Shown: positions 11,528 to 22,494 of the stretch, piece after piece | How the letters are laid out: the number at the start of each line of letters is the position of its first letter | Numbering within the stretch: position 1 is the stretch's first letter | Origin: Agrostemma githago | Taxonomy: Eukaryota > Streptophyta > Magnoliopsida > Caryophyllales > Caryophyllaceae | NCBI GenBank assembly: GCA_958450325.1 | Contig: OY288254.1 | Span: 40,005,077 to 40,069,076 of the forward strand | Length of the DNA stretch: 64,000 bases | Reading direction: 5' to 3' | Notes under the pieces: generated by a model | Databases searched by the model: none | The model's input: only the letters and a program-made list of their open reading frames with translations | What the model was told of the DNA's origin: nothing | Program-made: the position numbers and the translations under genes

Positions 11528-13314
11528 ATGGGCATCGATCATTTGACAGCAATCCTTTTTGCCTGATCCCAATACTTTCGGGACGAGGAAAAGGTACAGT
11601 TAACTCAGATGGGAATTGTCAGTCTGTTCCCATTTCAACGTCTGATAATTAACTCACACTTCTTGGACATCTGCTTGACGTTTTGGGATACTACCCATCA
11701 CGTCTTCGTGTTCCCACGAGGAGAAATATGTCCTCTCCCTGAGGAGATCGCGACTATAGGTGGTTTGAGCCCTATTGCTCGTCCTGCTATCCCTTCGTTC
11801 TACCCGGATCCAAGAAGGAGGCTGAGGGATTTCTTGGGTCTGTCTCATGCCGAGATAGATCGGATGGTGCGGGGAAATACTGTTTCCCTATTCAACTTGG
11901 CTGAGAAGTTTATGAACCTCCAAGACGTGAGGATCACTGGTGCTCATAGGCGTAGGGCCTTTGCCTTTTGCATGCTGCACCGTTATGTCTTCGAGGGGAT
12001 GATGGATGTTGACTCGTGCATGGGTCAAATCAGGCTGATTGGTGTGCTTGACCAGATGGAGACTGGTCATAGCCCTGCTTGGCTAGCCACCGGGGAGATC
12101 ATTGTGGGTCTCGATGCCAGGCGACTTGACTTAGACCGACAGCTGACGGGGAGTACCCGTATTCTGCAGGTATACATTTCACGTTTTTTTTTCCGCGTGA
12201 ATTTCCTGATGTACGTAGGTCACTCGATCGAGTGGACATGTCACTCGATCGAGTGGACATGTCACTCGATCGAGTGACACTCTTAGCGAGCTACTGCCGG
12301 TTTTTGGAGGGCTTACTCGATCGAGTCAGCTGTTGTACTCGATCGAGTGGGCTGTAGCGGACCACCTACTCACGGCTTTCATGTGTATACTTTCAGATTT
12401 GGTTGTCGGAACGTCTCTCGATTATAGAGTCCCCTCTGAGTATTCCCAATTACCGTAGCAGCCAAATTAGCTCGAGGAGGCGTCGTATAAGCTCGAGTCA
12501 TTATATAAACCGAGCTTATTGGGATGAGGAGCTGGTGTTCCATGGTGGTACTTTGATTAGGTGGACCGTCGCTTGGTGGTTCCTTTCGAAGTTGACTGGA
12601 TTGGCCAAGAGAGACCAAGCCCGCTACCTGGTGATTTTGTCCCTTGACTCGACAGTTCACATTTACCCGGACCGTCTTCTGAGGCAGTTCGGTTCGTCTC
12701 AGCGCATTCCTGAGACTGAAGCCATCATTAGCGTCTCGCTCCAATTGACGGATGCTATGTGCGGCACATGGTTGCAAAGGTGGTTTACCCGTCCCATGTG
12801 AACCATACCCAACCCTTGCCAATCTGCTTGGGTTTCACAGGCTTACCAGAAGTGGACTTCCGAGGAGTCCGAGGAGGCTCGCAAAGCTTTGAAGGTTGAT
12901 GAGGCCTTCGAACGAGTCCGTCGGGAGACGGCGAAGGACAACAGGGGTTTCTTCGACGAGGGAGACACTCCTGCTACTTTAGTCCGATTGGAATCGGGTC
13001 TTAAGTCACATACTAAGACTCGATCTAATAAGGCCGGTGCTAGCAGCACGCGGGGGCAGCCAAACCCCCAGACTGATTTGGAGAGACGACTTGGGCCAAG
13101 GCTGGCGGCCCGGGATCGACTAGGCCCGCGTGACCGGCTTCCTGAGCCCGTGAGGGCCCGGCTTAGGCCGATTGAGGTGATAGAGGACTCGAGCTCAAAG
13201 AAGCGAGTCCGAGCTAAAGAGGTTACCGTGGTGATTCGGGAACGCTCCCCTCCACGTCGTCGTCAGTGGACGGCCAAGGAGGCCAAGGACAAGGGGAAGG
13301 GCAAGATGCCCTGA
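11528..13314 (+). pseudogene. Antisense gene with plant-mobile-domain character, element 1
   Basis: It lies on the strand opposite to gag-pol, between integrase and the 3' LTR. The first ATG at 11528 is in frame with a long exon ending at 12169. A TGA at 11564-11566 breaks this frame where a tryptophan codon would fit. The exon reads like the plant mobile domain found in plant retroelements and PMD proteins (FVFPRGEICPLPEEIATIGG, then LATGEIIVGLD). A phase-0 intron (12170-12396, GT...AG) joins ILQ to IWLSERLS. The second exon runs to about 12780 with aromatic-rich motifs (RWTVAWWFLSKLTG). A third block (about 12841-13314) encodes a charged, basic C terminus ending KGKGKMP. The second splice junction is unclear: no phase-0 donor fits, so it may be mutated. 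The function of such proteins is not established. Confidence 0.75.
12221..12348. repeat. Palindromic CACTCGATCGAGTG units in the antisense-gene intron
   Basis: Three near-identical 21-bp tandem units, each holding the 14-bp perfect palindrome CACTCGATCGAGTG (12221, 12242, 12263), are followed by two more ACTCGATCGAGT copies near 12314 and 12337. All lie inside intron 1 of the antisense gene. The same palindrome is scattered through the LTRs of elements 1 and 3. Confidence 0.9.
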
Positions 13315-13696
13315 ATACCGAGTCCTTAGTTTTTATTATTATTTAAATATTATTACTATTTTTTGTTGTGTGCTTTTTTTGTATTTTTTGAATTCTTGCA
13401 TTTTTTATTTTCCCGTGTTTATCGGGATTTTTTTTTAATTAATAAAAGAAGTTATTATTAAACCGTCCCTGTCTTTTCTCGATTTCACTGGTTGTACCCT
13501 TTTGAGGGGTTGCCTACGTATCCACAAATAGTGGAATCAAACCAAACGTAGTTCAAGCGTAGTAGTTTTGCAATCTCGAATTACACCAAGACTATTGGTT
13601 CAAGATGCTTGTAACAGTAGAATAAATAATTATAGCTCATTGACTTGCTTTTTGAAAAAGATTTTGATAAAATTTGCTAATGACATTGAAAAAGGG
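13315..13696. other. Intergenic tail between antisense gene and integrase, with conserved block
   Basis: Directly after the antisense stop comes a T-rich stretch (13325-13450), probably the antisense 3' UTR. At 13490-13556 lies a block whose minus strand contains GGATACGTAGGCAACCCCT and GGGTACAACCA. The same block recurs in elements 3 (43203-43270) and 4 (56341-56412). No coding sequence seen. Confidence 0.75.
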
Positions 13697-15037
13697 CTAA
13701 GGGTAGTAACGCTTCAGCTGGTCCAGGTTGGTCGGGTTGACGAACTCATTCCCGTCCAGGTCCGTCAGCATCACTTCTCCTGCCGATAGGATCTTCTTTA
13801 CCAAATATGGTCCAGCCCAATTAGGTTTGAATTTTCCCCTTGGGTCAACTGGTAATAAAGCTCGAACTGACTTAAGGACTAGATCCCCTTCCTTAATGTT
13901 CCCGGGCCTTACTCTTTTGTTGAAGGCCCGTTGGATCCTCTTCTGGTAGATTTGAATGTTGTTGAGGGCACGAGATCGCCGTTCGTCTAGTAGAACTAAC
14001 GAGTCATACCGTGCTCGAACCCAATCAGCTTCGGGTACTTGGCTTTCTAACAGAATTCTAAGGGACGGTACCTCCAATTCAACTGGTTGGACTGCCTCCA
14101 TCCCATAAGTTAGGTAATACGGTGTCGCCCCGGTTTCGGTGCGAATTGACGTCCGGTATCCCCATAAGGCAAAAGGTATTTTGTCGGGCCAGTCCCGGTA
14201 ATTATCAGCCATCTTTTTGAGTATGGTGACAATTGTTTTATTGGCCGCCTCTACTGCTCCATTTGTTTGGGGACGATAGGGCGAGGACGTATGCCTTTGA
14301 ATTTTATACTTGGTCAGCAGGGCCGCAGTCTCGGCTTGAAAATGAGTCCCGTGATCACTGATAAATTCATGCGGGATGCCATACCGACATATTATCTTGT
14401 TTTGGATAAAGTTGGCGACATGTTTAGCATTGAGAATGCGATATGATTCAGCTTCGACCCACTTGGTGAAATAATCGATAACTACTAAAATGAAACAGTG
14501 TCCGCCAGTACCAGAGGGATTTACTTTTCCGATTATGTCGATCCCCCAAGTCGAGAATGGCCAAGGTGATGTCATGGTATACAACAAGGATGATGGCAAA
14601 TGCTGCACATTGGCGAAGATCTGACAGTTATGGCAATGCTTGACATATAACTAACAATCGGCTTCCAGAGTATTCCAGTGATACCCGAGCATCATGATTT
14701 TCCGGACCAGCATGTGAGCGTTCATATGTGGGCCGTTTTCACCATCGTGTATTTCGGCCATAACCTTTTCGGCCTTATACTTGTCAACACAAAGGAGAAG
14801 AGCCCCCTGCGCCGTCTTTTTGTACAGTTGTCCGTCTTCGGTTCGGACGAATTGGGTAGCTAGCCTCCGTAAGGCTTTCTTGGCTCGACCTTCTGTCCCG
14901 GGAGGATATTCTCCATTTGTCAGGTACGTTAATACGGCCTGGTACCACGGCTCGGGATCAGTTATCTCGACATCTTCAATGTCGTGAATGTATGCCGGCT
15001 CGGACCATCTTTCGACACAAATTGGCATACTGGTCAC
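13697..15037 (-). pseudogene. pol: Integrase of element 1 (one in-frame stop)
   Basis: Contains the H-C zinc-binding region (HDGENGPHMNAH ... CHNCQI), the DDE catalytic core (D in WGIDIIGK, D in ISDHGTHF, E in GAVEAANK) and a C-terminal region with the usual GDLVLKSV and GPYLVKKI blocks, ending LKRYYP. It would insert element cDNA into the genome. The TAG at 14651-14653 falls inside the zinc finger, between its histidines and its last cysteine pair, and splits the frame. It is in frame with the upstream RNase H frame, so it was the 3' part of one polyprotein. Confidence 0.93.
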
Positions 15038-15133
15038 GTGGTCGGGAATGTTCAGTAAAGACGCCAGTTTTGAGAGTGCATCTGCAAACTGATTTTCTTC
15101 TCGGGGCAGGTATATGTACTCTACCCTTTGGAA

Positions 15134-15976
15134 TTATTTCTCGAGATCCCTTACTCGTGCCTGGTAGGCCACGAGATTAGCATTCCGAGTCTTCCACTTT
15201 TGAAGTGCTTGATTAATGACCAAGGATGAGTCACCGTGTACACGGAGATTTGTGATCCCCAGATTGGCGGCGGCTTGTAGCCCGTAAATGCATGCTTCGT
15301 ACTCTGCTGCATTATTGGTGACATCAAAGTCCAGTTTGATGGAGACGGGAGTATGTTCCCCTTTTGGTGAGATTAGGAGGATCCCGACTCCGAACCCTCG
15401 AAAATTGGATCCTCCGTCGAAGTATAAATCCCATGTTTCGGTATCGGTATGGAAGATATCTTCGTCTGGGAAGGACCAGGTGTCGGTGTGTCCTTCTTCG
15501 GTTACCGAGCTATCGGCGAGAAATTCAGCTACTACTCGACCTTTAATAGCCTTTAATGGCACAAACTTCAGGTCGAACTCTGCCAGCATTAGTGTCCATC
15601 TAGAGATTCGGCCGTTGAGAACGGGCTTTTCGAAGAGGTATTTGACTGGATCCATCTTGGATAGCACATGGACCTCGTAGCTGAGCATATAGTGCCGGAG
15701 CTTCTTAGTGGCCCAAACCAGAGCCAAACACGTCTTTTCGAGCATGGTATATTTGCATTCATACTCTAAAAACTTTTTGCTGATGTAATGGATGGCTCGT
15801 TCTTCGGAGTCAACTATCTGAGCCAGCATGGCCCCATGGCATGCTATCGTTAGGTATAACGTCAACTTTTTGCTGTCATCGTTAGGTATAACGTCAGAGG
15901 CAAACCGGGTTGAGGTGGCATTAAGACTGGCGGAGCAGACATAATTTCCTTGATCTTGTCGAAAGCAGCTTGGCAC
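15134..15976 (-). pseudogene. pol: Dual RNase H (RH1 plus archaeal-type aRH) of element 1
   Basis: The first half resembles the normal gypsy RNase H (SKKFLEYECKYTMLEKTCLALVWA...), but its first catalytic aspartate region reads TIACHGAMLAQ, so RH1 may be degenerate. The second half is a full archaeal-type RNase H with acidic residues in FDGGSN, AAEYEA and HGDSSL. This second domain marks the plant Tat lineage. The N-terminal end of this frame overlaps the RT frame because of a 32-bp partial duplication. The frame ends at a TAA (15134-15136) inside what should be continuous coding towards integrase. Confidence 0.9.
15845..15897. repeat. Partial tandem duplication that shifts the pol frame
   Basis: A 19-bp word (ATCGTTAGGTATAACGTCA) occurs twice, 32 bp apart. 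The inserted 32 bp is not a multiple of three and moves the RT frame (ending TLYLTMTAKS) out of register with RNase H (which resumes TLYLTIACHGAM). The repeated peptide TLYLT in both frames shows the event directly. Confidence 0.9.
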
Positions 15977-17934
15977 TTGTCATCCCATAGTACCCGTTCC
16001 CCTACTTTCAGTTTCTTGAAAATTGGTTGACACACCATGGTTTGTTTGGAGATGAACCGACTGATGTACTGGACTTTCCCGAGAAATCCTCTTATTTCTT
16101 TCTCGGTTTTAGGAGGTTGCATCTCGGTAATGGCTTTGATTTTGGCTGGATCGACCTCGATACCTCGTTGGCTAACGATATGACCCAGTAATTTGCCTGA
16201 TGTTACCCCGAAACTGCACTTTTGAGGGTTTAGCCTCATGTTGTACTTGCGCAATCGGGTGAAGAATTTCCTTAGGGCGGTGATGTGACCGTCCCGTTCT
16301 TTAGATTTGACGATCATGTCGTCTACATAAACTTCTACTTCTTTATGCATCATGTCGTGCAATAAGGTCGTAGCAGTTCGTTGGTATGTGGCCCCGACAT
16401 TAATGAGACCGAATGGCATGACGGTGTAGCAGTAAGTCCCCCAAGGGGTAGTGAAGGTAGTCTTACTCATATCTTCTTCCGCCATCTTGATCTGATTATA
16501 CCCGGCATACCCATCCATAAATGATAGAAGGGCATGATCGACTGTGTTATCCACTAGTATGTCGATGTGTGGTAACGGAAAATCATTCTTCGGGCTTGCC
16601 TTGTTAAGATCCCGAAAATCAACGCATACCCGCACCTTACCGTCCTTTTTAGGAACCGGCACGATGTTTGCAACCCAGTCCGGATATTCGGACACTTGTA
16701 TGAAGCCAGCTTTGAATTGTTTGTCGACTTCTTCCTTTACCTTGAGAGACCACTCGGTCCTCATTCGGCGGAGCTTTTGCTTAACCGGTTTGCACCCGTC
16801 TTTAATCGGTATGCGGTGCTCGGCTATTTCCCGGTCTATCCCCGGCATGTCCTTGTAGGACCATGCGAAGACGTCTTTGAATTCTTGGAGGAGGCTTGTG
16901 AATTGTTTCTTCTCTTCGGGACGTAAGGATAACCCTATCTTAAGTATCTGAGGCTCTAAGGTTGTTCCCACATTAATAGACTCGGTCCCTTCAATTACCG
17001 GATTCCGAGATTCCCTTCGCTCTAGCTGCTCGATCAGATGCGGAGGCAAGGGCACCTGTTCGTCGGGTTTCTCAATGTCATTGCATAAAACATTTTTGAA
17101 AGCAGAATTTAAAAGAGACAAGTCGTAAGTAGAACGGTTGTTATTATTGATTGAGAATTTTGAAAACAGCTCAAAAACAGCAGCCATCTGATCGTTGGTA
17201 AGTGGCGGAATTGGTAAGGCACTCGGGACAGACCCCGAAGTGCCAGCAGCAGGAATGACAAAAGGGAGAGGGGTTACAGGAGCGACTCTAGCACCGACTT
17301 CCCTAGACTCAACCTCAAACTCTGACTCAGCCTCCGACTCAGACTCGGACTCAGACTCAGGCATGTCTCCTTCTCCGGTGACCAGCTTGTAGATCCTTCC
17401 TTGACTGTCAGTCCATTTGATAGTCTTCCTCCAGGCCCTGTTTTCCGTCTCGGAGCCAACATCCGAGATCAGCTTGGTCGGGTCAAACCTGTTGCTGCGG
17501 AGAATCAGGTTGACCAGGTCTTCCTTTGGAGTCGGGGCTATGGTGTCTTCCCCGAAGAGTAGGCCCAGCGCGGGCTCAACATTTTCAGCTCCATCGGACT
17601 GGATGAGGGCGAACACATCATCCGGGATGTAGTTGTAGTCCCGGGCTAATTGGGTCCCGAGGTGCACAACATTGGGTTGGTATAGACCAACCTGAATAGC
17701 CCCAAACACCGGTGTGACAAAGTAGTCAGCCAACCGTGGGCTGTAAGGGCTCAAGTGGATACCCTTAATGATGTTGCAGGCCTTTTCGATTCCTGCTCGG
17801 ACAACGTTGCCCGGAGTGGTGGCATAACCAAGGCCGAAGTGAGAGTCTTCGTCCTTGAGGACCTCGATAATCTTCCCAGCTGGAAGATCTGGTCGAGAGG
17901 TAGCCCCTGGAAAGTACCCTAGGTTTTGGGGCAT
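15862..17934 (-). pseudogene. pol: Reverse transcriptase of element 1
   Basis: Reading from the first in-frame ATG after the stop at 17956, this gives 690 residues. The first 330 or so are a linker with an acidic ESESESE run. The RT domain (about 395-575) shows VPVPKKDGKVRVCVDFRDLN, a catalytic aspartate in SFMDGYAGYNQI, and YVDD at about 536-539. The thumb/connection (CSFGVTSGKLLGHIVS, GFLGKVQYISRFI) follows. It makes element cDNA from RNA. It is in frame with protease upstream, apart from a TAA at 17956-17958, and loses frame at its 3' end through the duplication at 15845-15897. I see no Ogre-type intron before RT. Confidence 0.95.
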
Positions 17935-17955
17935 CGTGTCGATACTCGTAGTGAA

Positions 17956-19041
17956 TTAGGTCCTAAAAAGGTACTCTTCCTCGATCATCCCCACAAAATC
18001 AAACCCCCAGAGGTCCGTGCGGCCCGTGGCGTTACAGCTAGCCACGGTCATTGGGGTTGCGTCCAAAGTAATGACATTATCGAGCAAAGGCATTTTGATC
18101 TTTCGATGGAGGGTGGAGGACACTGCCTTGACCGCATGAATCCATGGCCTTCCTAGGAGCAGGTTGAAGGATGAGGTGACATCGATCACTTGGAACTCAA
18201 GCTCCTTTTCTATTGGGCCAGTTATAATGGTCAGCTTTATGGCCCCAGCTACCGACTTTGGACTCCCGTCAAAGGCCTGAATGGTCTGAGCAGTCGGAAT
18301 ATAATCGGCCTCGGTAATGCCGAGGGCTTTGGCGGTCCTTAAGGGAAGGACATTCACAGCAGACCCATCATCAACTAGGGTTATTGGGAGGTATTTTCCT
18401 CGGCAGACCACCGTAATATAGAGGGCCAGATTATGGGAGGCCCCGAACGGTGGTAGGTCGGCTTCCGAAAAAGTGATCATTCGGCCTACCTCCTTAGCTT
18501 TGCCCTTTAGATGGAGCAAGACCGTGGCTACCATTTCAGCAGGGGTAACCAAAGAGTCGATCTTGATTTGATCGAGAGCCTTAATGAGTGCTTCTCGATG
18601 TTCTTGTGAGCTAACTAGGAGTTGCAATATAGTGAGGTCAACTCTGGTCTTCTTTAGTTGCTTCACGAGGGCCGTTTCAGCAGTCGGCTCCTCAGGGGCG
18701 ACTTCCGTCCTGAGGGGGTCAGTGACGGTTGTCGGGATAGGGGTGTCCCTAAAGATAGTGGCTTGATAGGAACGACCAAGGTGGTTACTGGCTAAAACTC
18801 GGGATTTAGTTTTACGAATCTCCTCGGGGGTAATGGGGACAGTTTCCCCTTTAGCGAGGTAGACATCGTCCTCGTCGTCAAACCAGATCCCGTTCACTTG
18901 CGGGATATATGGAGAGATAAGATGAGAGCAATCGATCACCTCCCCGCCAAAAATGGCATGAAAACTGAAAGGATTCTCTTTGTTACTTGGCTTATCTCCG
19001 GGTAGCGGGATTTTACCGCTTTCGATCAAGTCCTGGATCAA
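17956..19041 (-). pseudogene. pro: Gag C terminus and aspartic protease of element 1
   Basis: A continuous 361-residue frame. The first 60 residues complete the gag C terminus (IQDLIESGKIPLPG, then a CSHLISPYIP motif). The retroviral-type aspartic protease region follows, with active-site motif VDDGSAVNVLP at residues 223-233 (most relatives have VDGGS or VDTGS) and a downstream LGRPWIHAVKAVSSTLH block. Protease would cut the polyprotein. It is bounded by a TGA upstream (19057-19059) and a TAA downstream (17956-17958), both in the same frame as gag and RT, so gag-pro-pol was one ORF. Confidence 0.9.
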
Positions 19042-19056
19042 GTGTTTCAGCTTCCA

Positions 19057-20172
19057 TCACTTTTCGGTATCATGCCCATTGCCTCGTTGGCATTGGCAAT
19101 AGGCTTGAGCATTGTAGTTCTTGGAGCGTCGCTCGACCGGAACTTCAGGAGTTGGGCCTATCGGTTGGATTAGGCCTTTGGATGATAGCCTTTGTAAGGC
19201 ATAGGTATAGGTGGTATCTATATCAGTGAAAACTCGAGGTGGGGTGTTCTTCTTAGACGGGGCATCCAGTAGATTAACCGCGTCAAAAATGCTGCGGGTT
19301 GCAGCCTGGGGCTTAGTAGTGGAAGAGGAAGCCCCTTGGTATCCCTTGCTAGGGGCCTTAGTGAGGCCCTCTAGTCTCAGGTCGTCTTCGATTCTCATAC
19401 CCATGTCAGTAAGGGTGGTGAAATTGGGTATGACAGCGTACCGGAGGTGAACCCGGTAGGAGGGGAGGAGATTCTTAACAAAAGCCTCCACCAAAGTCTT
19501 TTCACTGGGTTTATCGACCAGTTTCACGCTCTCGGCCCTCCAGCGTTGAAGGTACTTAGTAAAACCTTCCTTTGGCTCTTGGGCCATAACCTCCAGAGAT
19601 CTCATTGTGGTTTGGATCTCGGTGTTGTCAGCATAGTTCCGAGCAATCTCGGTGGCCACATCATCCCAAGTAGGGTATTTCTTCGGGTCTAGCCTGTAGT
19701 ACCAGGCCCGTGGGTGCTTCTCAAGGGATGCAGCAAAAAGGTTCTTGAACATGGACGAATCCACTCCCTTGATGGCCATGAATTCTTTGAAGGCCCGTAC
19801 ATGTAGTAACGGGTCTTCAGTTCCCTCGAACATGGGTAAACCGGTGAGGTTCAGGTTTGGGGGCAGCTTGTCGTTCACCGGGGCATACTCACGGCTGTTT
19901 TCCCGATGGATGTTGTTACTCCCAGCTAAGTGAACTTGTTCCTCTAGTCGGTGAACCGCACTAAGTAGCTCAGTCAGAGACCCATTGGTCTCGGTATTAG
20001 AAGTCCTTTGCTCCACTGCAGCTATACGAGCAACAATAGCCACTTGACCAGCCCTCATTTCAGTCAATTGGGCTTCAATGTCGGTCTGTTTGACGACCAT
20101 GGCGTCCACAGAGGTTTTCAGACTGTTTAAAGCAGCTTCCATCTTGCGGGTGTGTCTGGTTGATGGCGGCAT
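19057..20172 (-). pseudogene. gag: Gag of element 1, ends at a stop replacing a zinc-ligand cysteine
   Basis: Starts at ATG 20172-20170 (MPPSTRHTRKMEAALNSL). Residues 1-90 form a coiled coil. Residues about 110-260 are the retrotransposon gag capsid region (HVRAFKEFMAIKG, HPRAWYYRLDPKKYPTWDD, FTKYLQRWRAE). The C terminus carries FTDIDTTYTYALQRL and a Tat-type finger reading YCQCQRGNGHDTEK followed by a stop. In elements 3 and 4 the residue after this is Cys, so TGA at 19057-19059 probably arose from a cysteine codon. The usual second ligand (His in element 3) is Gln here. Gag forms the particle that packages element RNA. Confidence 0.93.
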
Positions 20173-21346
20173 GTCTGTAAGAACACCGTGTAATCAGAAA
20201 CCGAACCCAGATCTTGGAATCATAAAAAGTACATCCCGAGCGACAAAAGGAAAAACTAAGTGAAAAAGACTCGAGGAGGACACCTAGACGGATGACTCGT
20301 GGGTGGTATAACTTCCTTAGGACTCGACTTTGTGGGCCTAGTCCCGTTCGAAGGAAGGTCCACGTGAGACTTTTCCCCAGACTTTTTGACTTGAGTGTAT
20401 AGACGGACCTTCCTTTGTAGGGGTATGCCCTACGCGGGTTGGTCGTGCCTTGACAAATAAGGCGGACTCGGGAAAGGGGGGAAACTCGTGATGTCAGATT
20501 GACGGAGTTTCGACTCTATAAACCTTCGACACACTATGCAAAGACCCGACACACGAATAGACGGTAGGTCCTATAATAAGGAAGATTTATTTTTGGAAAG
20601 TTGGATGTTTGAAATTTTGAAATTTGAATGCAGGATGAACGAATTTCCGGAATTTTGAAAACCGAGATTAGAATTTTGAAAATTCAGAAAATCAAGGTGG
20701 TGGGGGGTGGAAATTCGAAAAGTCAAAACGGGCAGCATGCCGACTACAGAAAAAGGATATTTTGAGACAAATCGTTGATCCTAAATTTCGGCGGCATTCC
20801 GAGTTTTGCAAATTGGATATTTGAAAAAACGAGTCCCGAAATGGGCAGCGTTTCGGGTTTTTCAAAGTTTGGTTTTTTGGAAAGATGGATCCCGAAACGA
20901 ACGGTATTTCGGGTTTTTCGAAATTTGGTATTTTGGAAAGATGCATTTTTTGAAATGACGGTTTTTTGAAAATTGACACAGAAACCAAGTAGCACGTAGT
21001 CAAATAAGCATTATAACGACGCATATGCATGTATTACGCTAAGTCTCGGTCGGTCAGATAGGGTATATACCAACAACGATGGCTTTCTCGTAAATCAGGA
21101 CGGACTCCCTAAGCCGAGTTGGTCTTAGGACATGCCGCAAAACCCATACGAGTTCCACCATCGAAGTCTTTAGCGCACCCATGTAGGAATGCACCGCGGT
21201 ATAGTGGGACGTCGGTCACAAGTAACCGGCCCGGGCAAAAATGGGTTATGCATGAATCATTAAAATAATGCGCGCACACTAATATAAGAACGATTTCTCT
21301 TCGAGTCTCACCCTAGGAACCCCGATGACATGTGGTACATCAGGTA
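20173..21346 (-). other. Leader of element 1, TTTTCAAA-rich repeats
   Basis: About 1.2 kb between PBS and gag with no ORF of note. The section 20590-20980 is a run of degenerate repeats built on GGAAATTTTGAAA and GGGTTTTTCGAAATTTGG, with repeated CCCGAAA-GGCAGC-TTTCGGG words. The same leader, in the opposite orientation, is found in element 3 (39600-40690), including matching words at 20410-20530 and 40560-40690. Probably a structured untranslated leader. Confidence 0.75.
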
Positions 21347-21364
21347 TCCCCAGCGGAGTCGCCA
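21347..21364 (-). other. Primer binding site of element 1
   Basis: The minus strand reads TGGCGACTCCGCTGGGGA, 3 bp inside the LTR end (CCACA). Ogre/Tat elements have a PBS of this form, reported to match a tRNA-Arg 3' end; I did not check the tRNA. Confidence 0.9.
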
Positions 21365-22494
21365 AATTGTGGACATGACGTAGGTCCACCCTGACGCGGC
21401 CACGCGCGGGTTTGGGTAGGCGAATGAATCTCGTGGTAAGATTGTTCTCGGGTTCGAAATTTAAGTCAAAGTTCGATAACTTGTGGTAATTCGGAACCAT
21501 TCGAGCCCACTCTATGTTGTCATGGACCGTACACAAAGTACGGTCCATTTCGATTTCAGAGTTTATGGGGCTCGTCCCTTTGCATTGCAATACCGATACC
21601 ATCTGCACCGGTAATCGTGTATAGAATGACTCTCGTGCGCCAACGGTTTCGGGCATCCGGAAACCGAGGTTCTGAGTAAGGGGTGAGGGTACGTGTTGGG
21701 AAGCCCACTAAGGACACCCAACCCCGCCCGCACAATGGCGGCCTCTACTAAGACATCGTTCGTGTTCGTGTACGCGCGCTAGTAAAACGACTAAATGATA
21801 TGCAAACAACATTTTCGGACTAAGCATGTGAATTTTGTGTTAACTACGTCATTTAATGCATCTAACCATTGTCGAAGTTGTTTTGCATGTGAGGTTCATT
21901 TATAAAGCGGTAAACATCAAAATAAACAAAGCTCGTAAATAGATTACAAATTACACGGGCGGAAATACAACCCGGCCAATACAAAAATTACGACAATAAA
22001 AATAGCATAAACGGAAAATAAAAGAAACGATAAATAGATGAATAACTCGAAACGGACCCGTATATAGTAAATACGAACTAGACTGTAAGTCGTGTAATTA
22101 GATGAACTTCGATTAAATACACATTATATTGTGTACTAATCAAAGGACGGAGATTTGGGACCTAGGCGTGATGCTAGCCCGATCCCGAATCTCGATGCCT
22201 TGTCCCGGCTTATCACCTCGAGAAATGGAGTCTAAATTAATCATGTGTCGGATACGACTAAAGAGTCGTCGACACAAGATTAATAGTGTGAGACCGTCGA
22301 TCAAAGTCGTTTTAGTGTAGTGACATGCATGAGTTCTAAAAACGAAATCACGTGATTGACTTTACACGCGACGACTAAGTCGTTTAAAAAAAACGAGGCT
22401 CGGATGATAAAAAAAGGCTCTCGGTTTTCAGGGCTACAGGACCCACTCGATCGAGTCATGGTCTAACTCGGTCGAGTGTATCCTTGAGGGTGGC

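Larger units (their letters stand above)
10949..21367 (-). mobile_element. Internal region of Tat-lineage Ty3/gypsy element 1
   Basis: About 10.4 kb between the two LTRs. Order on the minus strand: PBS, long leader, gag, protease, reverse transcriptase, RNase H, a second archaeal-type RNase H, integrase. On the opposite strand, next to the 3' LTR, is an extra gene. Two RNase H domains and an antisense ORF between pol and the 3' LTR are hallmarks of the plant Tat group (Ogre, Retand). The two LTRs remain very similar by eye, suggesting a fairly recent insertion, yet the polyprotein frame is broken at five places. Confidence 0.93.

Noticed and set aside
17934..17956. Ogre-type intron between protease and RT
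   Set aside because: Protease and RT are in the same frame only seven codons apart with one stop; there is no room or splice signal for an intron.
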